The position numbers were made by a program, and so were the translations under genes. A stretch of DNA of 64,000 bases from Scenedesmus sp. ARA3 (Eukaryota > Chlorophyta > Chlorophyceae > Sphaeropleales > Scenedesmaceae), in assembly GCA_004335835.1 (NCBI GenBank), contig RWJK01000888.1, forward strand, positions 40,122-104,121, in the 5' to 3' direction. Below are positions 25,048 to 37,479 of this stretch, one piece after another. Within the stretch, counting starts at the first letter, position 1; each line of letters opens with the position of its first letter. The notes under the pieces are model-generated. The model worked only from the letters and a program-made list of their open reading frames with translations, had not been told where the DNA came from and ran no database searches.

Positions 25048-28000
25048 GCTCCTGCTGCTGCTGCCACTACTGCTGTTGGCATGGTTACCAGGATGTAGCA
25101 AACCTGGCCAAGCTGACAGGCTTGCAGGAGCTGTGCCTGGCAGACCCCTTCTGGGGCGAGTGCCCTGTGGCAGGCCTGTGCAACTACCAGACCTTCATGC
25201 TGTACCTGATGCCGCACCTCAGCAGCCTGGACACGCTGCTGCTGGCCGCTGAGACTAAGGCAGCAGCGTGTGCTACTTTTACGAAGAAGCAGTTGTACTA
25301 CAACATGCGCATACGCACGATGCGGCGTGCGGCTGCTGGGCTGCTGCGGCAGGCAAAGGCTGGGTGCCAGGTGGGCAGGAGCAGCTGCCAGCTGGTCTGC
25401 TGGAAGCAGAGGTAGCTGAAGTTGCTGTCTGTTTCCAGCACATGCAATAAGCAAACTCTTGGCAGCTGGTGCTTGCATGCCAGCTACAACCACTGTGGTT
25501 ATGCAGAGGCACTGAAAACGTGGTGTGCTGCTGCAGGTGGTTGGCAGCAGGTGGGTGTCGCTGCTGTCTGAGCTGGCGTTTGCTGAGAGGGCACTGGACA
25601 GGCAGCTGCACCATGCAGCAGACAGCCAGCGAGAAGCGCTGCAGGTGAGCTGACCCAGCAACATGCAGGTGGCTTGGTTGCAAAGCAGCAACAGCCTGCT
25701 ATCCCGCCCCACCTTCTATGCGCACCACCAAGGTGCACAGCTAGAGCAAAGCATTGCAATGACTCCATCTTTGTATAGTCCAGGCAACTGGTGTGTCGTG
25801 CTGCGCAGGCGCAGCTGTCCAGCATTCAAGCAGCAGCTACAGCAGTGCAGGCCCGCCAGGAGCAGCTCACCGCCAGGCTCGCAGCAGATGCGCAGGCCTC
25901 AGCAGCAGCGCTGGAGGATGCAGTGGCGCGGCTGCAGCTGGAGCTGAGCAGCGGCGGCAACATCCGGCTGGAGGAGGCGCGGGCTGATGAGCCGTGGCTG
26001 GCCTCGTGCCAGGAGCTGCTGCGCAGCAGGCTGCTGCCGGCAGGGGAGCCGGGAGGGGTGCACGGCATCACAGATGTGCAGGTGTGTCGAGTGTGATAAC
26101 AACATGATCGACTGCAGCTGCAGCTTGACAAGGCGGAGATGCTGCACTGTATGGCAATGGTTGCGCCATAAAACGTGTGTACATACACAACTTGTACGGC
26201 TGAAAGAATTGCAACAATTGCTGTGCGGCTGTGCCTCTGTGCTGTAGGTGGTGTCTGCTGCGCGCATTCACAACCGTCATCTGCGGCTGCACTTTGACAA
26301 GCTACAAAGCGGCGGCAGCGGCTGCGGCAGCGGCAGCTCTGGCCATGAGGAGAGCAAGCGGCAGTGCACAGACTACCTGTTCTATGGAGAGCACCCTGCA
26401 ATGCCAGGTGTGCATGCTTGATGCAGCAAATGAGCAGCAGCGGCCAGCAGCGCATCTTTTGCCACTCAAGATACCAGCCAAGCAAAGGAATTGCTGTTTG
26501 TCTGCTTCTGCCTTGTTGTTGGCAACTCACAGATGTTGATGCACACCTCTGCTCTGCCCGCTGCAGGAGAGCTCATGCATGTTGTGCAGCATGGCTTCAG
26601 GCCTTGCAGCAACTACCGCCAGCAAGGGCTGGATGGTGCAGTGCGGCTGGCAAACTGCGTCAACCTGGCTGACCAGCTGCGCATGCATGTTGCCATTGAG
26701 CAGGCCAGCAGCACCAGTGACAGTGGCGGCAGCAGCGGCAGTAGCAAATGTGTGCTGGAGGGTCAGCTGCTGGTGTGCAAGGTGGACCTGGGTGGTGTAC
26801 TGCAAGAGGCAGAGGGAGCAGTGCAGATATCAGCCAGAACAGGTGAGCAAGCATGTGACGCTGCAACAGCAAACTGCAACATCATTGCAGCATGCAGGTA
26901 CAGCTCCAGTGCAGCTCTAAGGTGCTGTACTGACATCAGCTAGATAGCAAACCATCAACAACTTGTTTGTTCTGCATGCTGCTTCATCTGCATGCATGTA
27001 GCGTGTTGCACACAACTCTGTACGTTGTTTTGTCTGTTGCAGGCAGCAAGCTGTTGGGCAAGGATGGGTTGCTGCAGCCGGCTGGCTGCCTAGACGGGGC
27101 AAGAATCGAGGCACAGCAGTACCCAAGCGCCCGTGCTGTGTACAGAGCAGCAAATGTGGCAGCTGACAGCAGCAGCAGCAGCAGCAAGCAGGTGCTGTCT
27201 CAGCACAGGATGTGGTATGTGTTTGAGCCAGCAGCTGTGCTGCCCGAGTACCTGGTCACGTTTAGGTACACAGTGGCCGCAGGCTCGCCACTGGCAGCTG
27301 CAGCAGCAGCCAGCAGTGACAACAGTCCGCTGAGCAGCAATAGCCAGGCAGTGAGTAATGTGGACGGTACAACCAACAGTAGCATGCAGCACGAACCATT
27401 GCTGAAGCTCTGTGCCAAGCCGCTGCAGCCATGGCTGGTGGCAGCTGATCAAGGACGGCAGCAGCAGCAGCAGCAGCAGCAGCATGAAGATGCAGCGTCA
27501 GCAGGCCTGTGCCAGCAGCCTGGTGCAGGAGAGTTGCAGCAGCGCTGCAGGTCGCTGCTAGATGCAGCAGCAGCCACTGCTCCCAAGCAGCATCTGACAG
27601 CATTGACGCCCACTGCGCTGTCAGCATTCCTTGGAGGGCAGCAGGTAAGCTGTTGCGCTGCCAGCACATCAACCCCGCACCTGCTGCTGTACATGCATCT
27701 GAATAAACCCTTCAGCCTCCTGCCTTTCTGCACAGACCTTCCATGCTGACCTTTCCTTCTGGCTGTGCTGTGCAACTGCTGCAGCTGTCATCGCTCACGC
27801 AGCTGTCACTCCACGACTGTGGCCTGACGAGCTGCGGCAGCTTGCTGGGCCACCTGCCAGCACTGCTGAGCCTGGTGCTGTCTTTCAACATATTGACAGG
27901 GCTGGATGACCTGCTGCCGCACGGCTGCAGCGCCTGCCAGCTGACATTGCTTGACGTGTGCCACAACCAGATCAGCAGCTGGCAGGGTAGGTGGCTGGCA

Positions 28001-31000
28001 GGCTGCAGCAGGCTGGCTGTTCTGGATGCGTCGCACAACAGCTTGTCGGAGATCAGCAGTCTGCAGCAGCTCACCAGGTGAGGCTGAATGTTGTGAGCAG
28101 CATTGGCAGCGGTGCTATGCTTGAGCTACTGTGCTGCAATGGAGTGCAGCAGCTTTGACTAAAGCAGGCACGGGGAACAACACAGCTGGTGGCTAACATG
28201 CATACTAATCCTAATACTTTGCAGGTCTGCGCCTCAGTTGCAGCAGCTTGACTTGAGGGGCAATGCGGTGCAACAAAACAAGGCGTACCAGATGCACGTG
28301 CTGAGCGACCTGCTGCAGCTGCAACAATTGGACGGCCAGGCAGTGACCAATCCAGGTCAACCAGGAGCTGTGCTGTCGGCAGACACCATCAGGGCTGGAG
28401 CGACTCTGTGGCATTCGGACACAGGTATGCTGGCTTGTTGCTTGCGAGTCAGCACTCCTTTGCTGCAGCGGCGCCTTGCGCCTTCGCTACTGTAGTTGTC
28501 CAGAAGGACATGTGCTGTTTGTTCGCCATAGCAAGGTGCAACTACCGCTGGCTTGTCAAAGCTACAGTGCTTACGGATACCTTGCTGTTTGGCTGCAGGA
28601 CCTGTTGGAGTGCCTCCAGCAGCTCCTGCCATGTCTGCTGCTGGCTGGCAGCAGCTGCTGCACACGCTGGTGCTAGAAGGCAGGGGCCTGACCAGCCTGG
28701 CAGGGCTGGCTGCTGCCAGCAGGCTGGTGGTGGCCAGCTTTGCTGCCAACCTGCTGACGGGGCTGCAGGGCCTGCAGGGCTGCGGGCAGCTGCAGGAGCT
28801 CAACGTCAGCGGCAACCTGGTCACAGAGGTGAGAGCAGCAGCTGCACCATGCCAGCAACTTGAGGAGTGCCCAGTACTCGATGCAAACGTGGCAAGGATC
28901 AGTTAGGCAACCAAACAGCATCCATGTTTTTGGGTTGCGATCAGAGCGTCACAAGCTGTCCATAACTTGCAGTGACAGGTGTTGCTTAGCTCAGCTTTTT
29001 CTTGCTGCCTGTGCTCACAGCTGGGTGAGCTGTCAAGGATGAGCAGCCTGCGGCAGCTGGACGCCAGCGGCAACTGCATCAGCAGCTTGCTGCCACTGGC
29101 TCCGCTGATCGGCCTGAGCCAGCTGAGTGTGGAGGGCAACCAGCTGAGCAGCCTGGCTGGGCTGGCCAGCATGACTGGGCTGCTGGAGCTGTATGCAGCA
29201 CATAACGCTGTGGCAGATGTCAAGGTGTGCGGGCTTCAGTCTTGCCTTTTGTGCAGCATCGCCACCTGGCAAAAGTTTGCACTGCAGCGCTGTTTGTCAT
29301 TGAGGCTTCTTGTTGCAACCTGTTTGCCACGTGTGCTGGTTGTTGCAGGAGATGCGCTTGGCCCAAGATGCTGCTGCTGCCCTGCCTGCAGGAGGCTGAG
29401 CGGCTATCAGTGCTGCCCCGTTTGGTCATCCTATACCTGGAGGGTAATCCCCTGGTGGCAGCCGCCGAGGATTACAGGCACCTGCTGCTGTACAGGCTGC
29501 GCCACCTCAAGGTGCTGGATGGCGCGCCCGCCACGGCAGCCGAGCTGGCTACTGCTCGCGCAAAGTACTCCGGCCGGCTGACAATGAGCTTCCTGGTGAG
29601 AGGCATGCCGCACCGCTTTCTTGCATCACTGCTGCATTAGAATGCTGCCTCACATCGCATTATCTTGTCTTGCACAGATGCGTGCAGCCGGCGTGACCTG
29701 CGCCCTGTTGTGCTACAGTTGCAGCTGCGGTTGGCAGTTGGCACCTGAAGGCATACACAGCCATGCGTGACATCATCTCTTGCTGCTGCTGTCATTGAGC
29801 TGCAGGAGGAGCAGCTTGGCAGCAGCTGCTCGTTGACAGCAATCAGGAGCCTAGATGTATCCGGCCTGCGCATCCGGGACGTTGGCAGTGTCTTCATCCG
29901 AGGCACACCCTTTGCCTCACTAGCAGAGCTGGTGCTAGATGACAACCCCATCAGTAGCCTGGCACCCCTTGCAGGACTCACAGCGCTGCAGGTGCTGAAG
30001 CTTAGCAACAGCAGGCTGGCAGATGCCGACCCATCCTGCATCAGCTTTGCAGTGCCAGTGCAGGCTATTGAGCAGGCAGCAAGCAGCGCAGCCGTGCAGC
30101 TGCAGCCGTTGCTGCCGAACCTGCAGGTCCTGCATATAGCAGGCAATGGGCTGACGTCGCTGCGGCCGCTGCAGCTGCAGTGGCTGCCTGGCCTGCGCAG
30201 CTTGTTTGTCAGTGGCAATGAGCTGCAGCGGCTGGATGGGCTTGAGGGGCTGGGGCAGCTGCGAGAGCTGGTGGCCGACAGGAACAAGATACGGTGAGAG
30301 CGCTGGATGGGTTGATGGATGGCAAAGGGCTATGGCGGCTTGCCTGTTGGTTGTAGGGCCAGCTGGGTTTGATGTGCCAGCATCATGTTGCGGGGCACAG
30401 GGTTGAAGTCCAGAAAACGTGTTGCTGTGTGGCTGCCTTGGCTCCAGGTGTATACACCAGAGCTACATAGCTCTGCAGGACACTGAGTCCCTGTGCATGC
30501 TGCTGCCAACAGTTGCCATGCTTTCCTTCCTTCCTTACTGCAGGGTGCTGGAGGCTGATGCGCTGGCTTTACTGGTGCGCCTGCGTGAGCTGCGCCTTGA
30601 AGACAATGCCATCCGCTCCCTGTGCATCACACCTGCAGCAGCGGCAGCAGTGCCTAGTTCTCCCAGTTTGGTGGCTGTAGCGGGTGATGGCAGCAGCAGC
30701 AGCCTGGGTGGGCTGCTGCCCAGCCTGTGTGTGCTGCAGCTGGCTGGCAACAGGCTGATGGACATGGCTGAGCTGGATCGGCTGGCGCTGCTGCCAGGGC
30801 TGCTGGAGGTGGCCCTGGCAGGCAACCCACTGGCGCGCAAGCAGGTGGGGATTGTCATTATATGTCTTGTTGCTGACACTGTCTTACATGGTGCCAGACC
30901 CACATGAATTACCCTCTCTATTGTTGTTATAGTCAGATTGGGAAGTAATGGCAGGCGGGTGCCTGTTGGGCCCGCATGGTGCAGGCAGCAGGCGAACACA

Positions 31001-31838
31001 CTGCCAGGTTGCACACTGTCTATGGTGGAAGGTACTGTTATGCTCCCCTGTGGGATTTGCCTGAGCAGCAGCAGCAGCCAATCCTGTCAAGTTAAAGCCA
31101 AAACAAGGTCAGCAGGTCGCAATCTATCCTTGCTGCGCTTGCCCGCAGGTATACCGCCCCATGCTCATCAGCCGCTGCCCGCAGCTGCAAGTCATTGACA
31201 GCCAGCAGGTCACGCCACAGGAGCGTGACTACGCAGAGGAAATGTTTGCGCTGCCACCCGCTGACGCAGCACCAGCAGATGCTGCAGCAGGCCTGCTGGC
31301 AGCAGTCAGTGACAGCAGGGGCGGCTGGGCGCCGCTGACTGTTGCTGCTGCCATGTCCGGGCCCGGCAGCAGCTCCTGCAATGGCAGGGCTGCGGCAGCC
31401 GGCAAAATGTCAGCAGTGTCGCTGCCAGCTGTGATCAACTATGAGGCGCTAGCGCAGGCAATGGCAGCTGGCAGTGCCGGTCTGGCTGTGACAGCAGCAG
31501 GGCTGTCAGCAGGAGGCGGCTTGCAGCTACCAGGCGTAGTGTCTTCTGTGCCATCAATTCAATCAGGCGTGCTGGTACTGTCCGGTTCATCTGCTTTTGG
31601 CCTGGAGGGCACATCTATTGGCTTAGGCAGCAGCAGCGGCAGAATGGCAGGTGCTAATGGCAGCTGGGCAGGCGGCAAGCAGCGGCCAGTTAGTGGGGGC
31701 CGGCGGACTGGCGCAGCTGGCAGTGCGGCTGGCGGTTGCAGCCCAACACGGCGCGTGACTGGGCCAGCGAGGGTGGAGGGCAGCGGCAGTCCTGGCAGAG
31801 GGTTCCCTGCTCGACAGATCGTGTACAAGGGCTACTGA
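23627..31838 (+). CDS. LRRC9: LRRC9 orthologue, leucine-rich-repeat ciliary protein, 19 exons
   Basis: Exons: 23627-23675, 23770-23873, 23973-24026, 24261-24437, 24688-24861, 25092-25370, 25537-25644, 25809-26081, 26248-26407, 26567-26842, 27043-27644, 27785-28077, 28225-28424, 28599-28828, 29021-29224, 29392-29595, 29806-30293, 30544-30844, 31149-31838; 1,621 residues, all junctions in phase. The order matches animal LRRC9: an N-terminal ELEMFLQQY block, LRRs with KLWLMENRISKIEGL and ELYLYSNRI, the QLYYNMRIRTMRR block (about residue 265), coiled coil (280-406), then a HNRHLRLHF region and MWYVFEPAAVLPEYLVTF, which fit the ADP-ribosyltransferase-like central part. C-terminal LRRs follow, with the YSGRLTMSFL linker at about 1120. 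LRRC9 is restricted mainly to ciliated eukaryotes. The last 200 residues are low-complexity Ala/Gly/Ser. Relative to the animal protein one N-terminal LRR seems missing between exons 3 and 4. Confidence 0.93.
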
Positions 31839-32209
31839 AATACCCTTGGGCGAGCTGCTGGGTGCTGTACGAACTGTTCTGCTGCGACGAACTGTCAACT
31901 TGTACAGATTCCGATCACCATCGCGATGCTGGATTTCAAAGCTTTTTCTAGCGTAGATAAATCACAGCAACGGCTGCGATGTTGCTCGAAAGTCAACAAC
32001 CGATTGCGTGCGACGTGACGACACGTTGCCTGGCAGCTGCGATCACCATCCAAGGTTCACCGTGATCTTAAAATTGCAAAGTCCGTGCACAAAGTCTGTG
32101 TGAACGCTTGTTGAGGTGGTTCGCAAGCTCATTTTCACAACAACTTTACACAGCAGCTGGGGCGCGGCAGCAGCAACTTCGGCAACAATAGCAGCAGCAA
32201 GAAAACAGC
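31839..32209. promoter_or_regulatory. intergenic, LRRC9 3' flank and reductase promoter
   Basis: These 371 bases between two co-directional genes must include the LRRC9 3' untranslated region and the promoter and leader of the reductase gene. No TGTAA-type polyadenylation signal or TATA box stands out. The last 60 bases are rich in CAGCAG and lead directly into the reductase ATG at 32210. Confidence 0.45.
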
Positions 32210-35200
32210 ATGGCAGATAGAGGAGCAGCTGGAGCACCAGCTAGCAGCAGCACCCCAGGTGGTGTGGCTTTGGTCACTGGAGCTACGGGTTTGGTGGGAC
32301 GGTGAGCGCCCTCCTCAGCCTCAGCGGTGCATTGCATGCGACGCAGTGCATGCGACGCAGTGCCTGCATGTGCACATTGCAGGTGCTCAGGGGCGCCTGA
32401 TGCCTGCACAACTGTTGCAGCAGTGCGAGCTGGATCTGTGTTGTAGGATTTTTAGCTTGCTACAAAGTAACTGCTGCTAGCAGCGTGATACTCAAGGGTG
32501 CCTTGTGTCCTGTGAATGTTCTGTATCTGCTGCTCTGTGTAGCTACTTGGTGATGCACCTGGCGCAGCTAGGGAGCTGGAAGGTGTATGCCGTGTCACGC
32601 AAGGACAAGCTACAATATGATGAGATGCCAAATGGCCTGGGGGACACGGTCACAGCTGTCCAGGTGAGATGGCATGGCCAGCGGTGCAGCTGCACTGCGC
32701 AGGCACAGCAATTGTGCCGCCTAATGTTGGATGTGCATGACATGCGCCATGCAGTCAATGCACTGCTGTGACAGCTAACATCAGCATAGCAGCAGCGCCT
32801 GAGGGGCTCCTGCTGCTACCAGCGACAGCTCTCACCCTTGCGCTTGTCTCGTCACTTGAACATTGGCTGCTGTTACTGTCACAGTGAGTCACCAACGTCA
32901 CCATAACATGCATTTCAACACCTGCAGCAGCTGGCACACAACGTCACTCTTACCACCGCTTGAAGCAGGTGGCTGGCATCTGCAAATGCGTGGCACCACC
33001 TTGTTAAATGCGCGTCAGACATGGCAATAACATGAATGCATAACATTACTGGTTGCCAAGGTGTCCAGTCAACCCGCCCCTGCGTGTGCTGCCCTGCCAA
33101 TGCAGGTGACAGACCTGCTGGATGCCAATGCAGTGTCCACAGCACTCAGCCAGCTGCCCGATGTCACCCACATCTTCCACTGCGCATACCTGACCAGCGG
33201 CAGTGACCAGCACAAGGATGCTGTGGACAACCTAGCACTGCTGAAGCATGTGGTGGAGGCGATTGAGGCAGCCCAGAGCTCCGGTAGGCAGCACTGCCAG
33301 GAAGAATGTGTCAGTGCCAGCAACATCGCAGTTGCCAGCTGATGCTCAACATACAGGTCTTGAACGTGACTGTAAACAAAGCGTACATTTGTTGGCAGTG
33401 AGCAGCAGGAAACAGCTGCGGCATGCAAGCAACACTCTGTGAGTGTTGTGCACCTGCTGCCAGCCTGCTTGGGGCTGCGCGAACGATGTTGCACTGCAGC
33501 AAATTACGTGCATGCGGCTGTGCACAACCAACCAAGCAGACGTGCATTGCCAGGGGGCGCCCTCCGAAATAGTATGGTAACTCCACGCCTGCCTCGGCAT
33601 TGCAGCAGCGGCGGCAGCAGAACCTCTGCAGCAACGAGCTGAACTGCAACTGCTGCCTGGACTGGCATGCAGATGGTGGCTCTGGCAAGCTGCAGCACGT
33701 GTACGTGCAGGCTGGCGCAAAGTGGTATGGCCAGCACCTGGGCAAGTACAAGACCCCAGCTAAAGAGAGCGACCCAAGGTGCGGCTGGCCACAGCTGCAG
33801 AGCACACCCTCAAAGCAAACAGCCAAGTCATACGTGCAAGCCATTGGTTTTGGGGGTTGCCGCACTCCCTGCAGCACAGTGACAGCATGGTGCAGGCTAC
33901 CGGTGCTTGAGCAGCTCAGTTCGCCTTGCTGGCAGCCGCTGCCTAAAATTTGCAGCTGCGATGCCTGTAGCCCAGGTGGTGCCTGCACACATCGTGTTGC
34001 TGTACTCCGCGCTCCCCTGGCAGCGGTCATAAGCTGCAACAAGTACAGCATTTTCAACGCAGCAACCCAGCAAGGCTCAGCGGCTGTCCTCATCTCCCCC
34101 CCCTCCCCCTTCTGTACCAGGTACATGACGCCAAACTTCTACTATGACATGGTGGACTATGCGCAGGCGCGTGTGGCAGCTGGCGCCAGCTGGACCTGGA
34201 GCGCGCTGCTGCCCAACCCTGTGATCGGCTACAGCCCTGGCAGCTACATGAACCTGCTGAATGCCATCGCTGCATATGCAGCCCTCTGCAAGGAGGCGAA
34301 GCTGCCCTTCAGGTACAGGCGGCTTGTGCGCGGAGAGTGCTTGTGGTGCTTGGACTGCATGGGCGCAGTTGACCGCATAGCTGCAGCGTCATGCTTAGGC
34401 GGGCTTGACAGGGTGGATAGCCTACAAGCAGCATGGAATGCACGTTTTCATGTGGTCTCTCTGTCATGCATCAGGTGTCTACAGTGCATGATTGCTTCTG
34501 ACATTCAGGTAGTGCTGCGGCTGATGCGTTATGGATGCAGGTTCCCTGGGCCTGATGCTGCCTATGAGGCCCTCACAGAGTGCTGCGACGCGCGGCTGCT
34601 GGCTGAGGCGGCTCTGTTCACCTCCACCAGCCCAGCAGCAGCTAACGCCATCTTCAACGTGTCCAACGGGGACGTCTTCCGATGGAGCGAGGTGGGACAC
34701 GGGGCTTCCTGCAGGCTGCGCTGAATTTTGCAGTTACAAATGCTGGAAGGAACGGGAGAAGAAGTGTCAATTTGTACGCAGCAAGGTGTCTTGGACGCCT
34801 TCGCTGCTTAGCACACTCTTCTTTTGCTAGGATCCACATGCGCTTGCTGGCCTGCAGTGACCAGCGGCAGCAGCACCAACATCAACAGCGACAACAGCAT
34901 GCCATGTTTCGTCATTCTGCACCGGTGCACAGGTGTGGCCCCTTATCGGCAAGCACCTGGGCCTTGAAGTGGCACCGCCCCAGGCCGTCAGCCTGGCCAC
35001 TGCCATGACCACACCAGACAAACAGCAGGCCTGGCAGGTGCTGCTGCAGCAGCAGCAGCTGCAGAGCCCTGCGGCAGCAGCATATGAGAAGCTGGTGCCC
35101 TGGCGCTTTGCAGACTTCTGCTTTGGCATGGGGTGGGACTACTTCCAGTCTGTTACGAAGCTGAGGCGAGCTGGGTTCGAGGGCATGAGGCTGGACTCTG

Positions 35201-35259
35201 CGGAGGTGTGGCTGGGATGGCTGGATGAGCTGAAGCAGCGGCGGCTGTTCCCGCTGTGA
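32210..35259 (+). CDS. PRISE-family reductase (progesterone 5-beta-reductase/iridoid synthase-like SDR)
   Basis: Seven exons: 32210-32301, 32543-32663, 33106-33283, 33673-33778, 34121-34312, 34541-34691, 34933-35259. They give 388 residues, the usual size of plant PRISE enzymes, with every junction in phase. The NADPH-binding glycine motif is TGATGLVG at residues 23-30. The family's catalytic Lys and Tyr are present: AGAKWYG (Lys147) and NFYYDMVDY (Tyr174 as the likely active Tyr). Other family blocks are VTDLLD, THIFHCAY, NPVIGYSPGSYMNLLNAI and the C-terminal FNVSNGDVFRWSEVWP. These extended short-chain reductases use NADPH to reduce C=C bonds of enones, including steroids, iridoid precursors and small reactive carbonyls. 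The algal substrate is unknown. It is predicted soluble with no obvious targeting peptide. Confidence 0.92.
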
Positions 35260-35920
35260 ACTTCACGCGGGCCATGCGTGCCTGCTGTGGATTTCTGTTG
35301 CATTGCGAAGTCCCTGAAGAGACAGCGCCCCCATATGCATTCAACGCCATGATCAACAGGCGTGGTGTACAAGAGCTTGCTGTGCCATAGGCAGCATTGT
35401 GCGTGCACACATGCATGCATGCTAGAGGGAGGATTGGATGCTTTGCCAAAGTGGAAGACGTGCTTTGTCGGCTCTGCATGCAGCTTGTAGCGCCTGTGAC
35501 AACTGTAACATGCAAGTCAACACCAACGACAATGTCCCATCTCTATTTGGCCTATCCAGTGCCTTGCCAGCAGAATCGAGCTTTTCACAACCCATTAGGT
35601 TACAACCCAGCAACGGCTGCATTGCAACCCTGCCGACACTGCTAACCCAGAACAGACGCGGAGGGGTGCAGCTCTGCAGATAGTCCCCATGAGGGCAAGA
35701 AACCCTACCGCATAAGCCACCGCTGCCCATGGCCTGTCACACGCATGCACCAGGAAAGGAGCGCAGTCAAACACAACACAACACTGCATGCACGCACAAT
35801 GCACAAGGGCAGCACTGCTTCACCACAGCAGCAGCAGCTTCTGGCATCATGCATCATACACGCGCTGCCAAGCGGCACTTTGCTGCATGCCGTGCGCTGC
35901 ATGCTGCCGCCAGCAGCGCA
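35260..35920. other. intergenic between convergent genes
   Basis: The reductase (plus) and the SET gene (minus) end towards each other here, so this is 3' flank for both. A TGTAA element at about 35505-35509 could be the reductase polyadenylation signal in the chlorophyte style. No gene is seen. Confidence 0.45.
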
Positions 35921-37448
35921 TCAGTTCATGAAGCCGCGGCAGTTCTTGGCCCCGCACGCGCATGGCACGCGGCGTGCATCCTCCTCAAAGTCAAACTGCA
36001 GCAGCAAGCACACACACACAGATGCAGCACAGCCAGCAGCAGCAGCAGGGTGAGGAGGATTCAACAGCAAATTCTGGCGTACTTGAGAGTGATTGGCATG
36101 CAGCTTATGGCAGCCAGCTGCACCAGAATGCTGTGGAAGCACATGGCATTGGTGTGCAGAACTCTGCGGCTGCTCAATGCGCACCACTACCTCCCCATCA
36201 TGACAAGCGGAACAGGCAGCTGCTCCTACTAGGCATTTCATACGCACGACCCACCCAGCAACAATGCACACTGGCATGTACACGCTGACAAGCTGGTGCA
36301 GTGGCTGCGCAGCAACCAGCAACCACCAAGATGTATGATCACACACAGCGCAAAGCATCCAACCCTGCATAGGCACTCATGCAATGTCGTAAAGCCACAA
36401 GCAACCACCAAAACACACATCAACACAAATAACATTATAACACCCTTCACCCACCTTGTAATCGTACGCCAGCTCCTGGCCCGGCGCAATGGCCTTCTTG
36501 GCGTAGATGCCGATCTTGCGGCTGCCATCCACCGTGAAGATCTTGGTGTAGCAGTTGGGGTCGCAGCTGTGGTTGATGAAGCGCGCGCGGCCGCCACGCA
36601 CCGTGGCGTCAGCCACCCAGTCGCTGTCGATTCTGCATGACATGAAGCAAGCACCACCAGCAGCCGCTGTTTAGGATGTGTGTTTGGGGACGATCTTCAG
36701 CTCTGCATTGAGCCTGGCATCCACGCGCCCGCATGTTCGTGCACCTTGGTACTGATGGCAGAAGCATCCGACTTCAGCAGGTGGCCGACCAGCAGCGAGC
36801 AGCTGTGCCATACCCCACCCTCTACCCCCATCACGCCCCACCTGAACAAGTACGAAGAGTCCTGCCCCGCAGCCTCATACATGCGCTCCCGCGTGTCACT
36901 CAGCACCGGCCGGATCAGCTCGCCCACATACTGAATAATAAACTCATCAGCGCCTATCTCCTCGCCAGCAAACAGGCCCCAGCCGTGAACCCCGCTGCGC
37001 TCAAAGACCACTCGCTTGCTGCGCGCTACCAGGTTCTTCCACTTTGCCGCCTCACTCAACCCCAGGCTAGCTCCTGCCTCCCCTTTGACCATCGCTCGCA
37101 GCTGGCTGCGCTGGCCTCTGCTGCCGCCGGCTGCCGCGCTGCTGCTGCTGCTGCTGCCGCCAGCCTGATTATAGCCTGACATACCTCCCCATGACCCTCC
37201 AGCCTGGCCCTTAGCAGCTGGCCCTGCTGCTGCACCACCATCTAGAGACAGCAAGCACGCAGGTAAGCCATATGGGACTGCCATCAGGTAGCCATTCTCC
37301 TGCAGCAGGCCGGCAGCAGCATCAGCTGCATTGCTGAGGCGCCTGCGGGCCTTCAGGGCTTGGGTGAGCCCTCTACAGAAGCCTGGGAGCTTTGTGGCAG
37401 CAGCAGCTTGCCGCATCTGCTGCAGGTCCATCGCCCTGCCGCAGCGTG

Positions 37449-37479
<31 letters not shown>

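Noticed and set aside
24969..25712. A 247-codon minus-strand frame opposite LRRC9
   Set aside because: It spans LRRC9 introns and exons and reads as repeats of Ala/Ser/Cys from CTG-rich sequence; there is no independent support.
32500..33110. Extra genes inside the reductase introns
   Set aside because: The small frames there have no recognisable content, and the seven-exon model already gives a full-length 388-residue enzyme.
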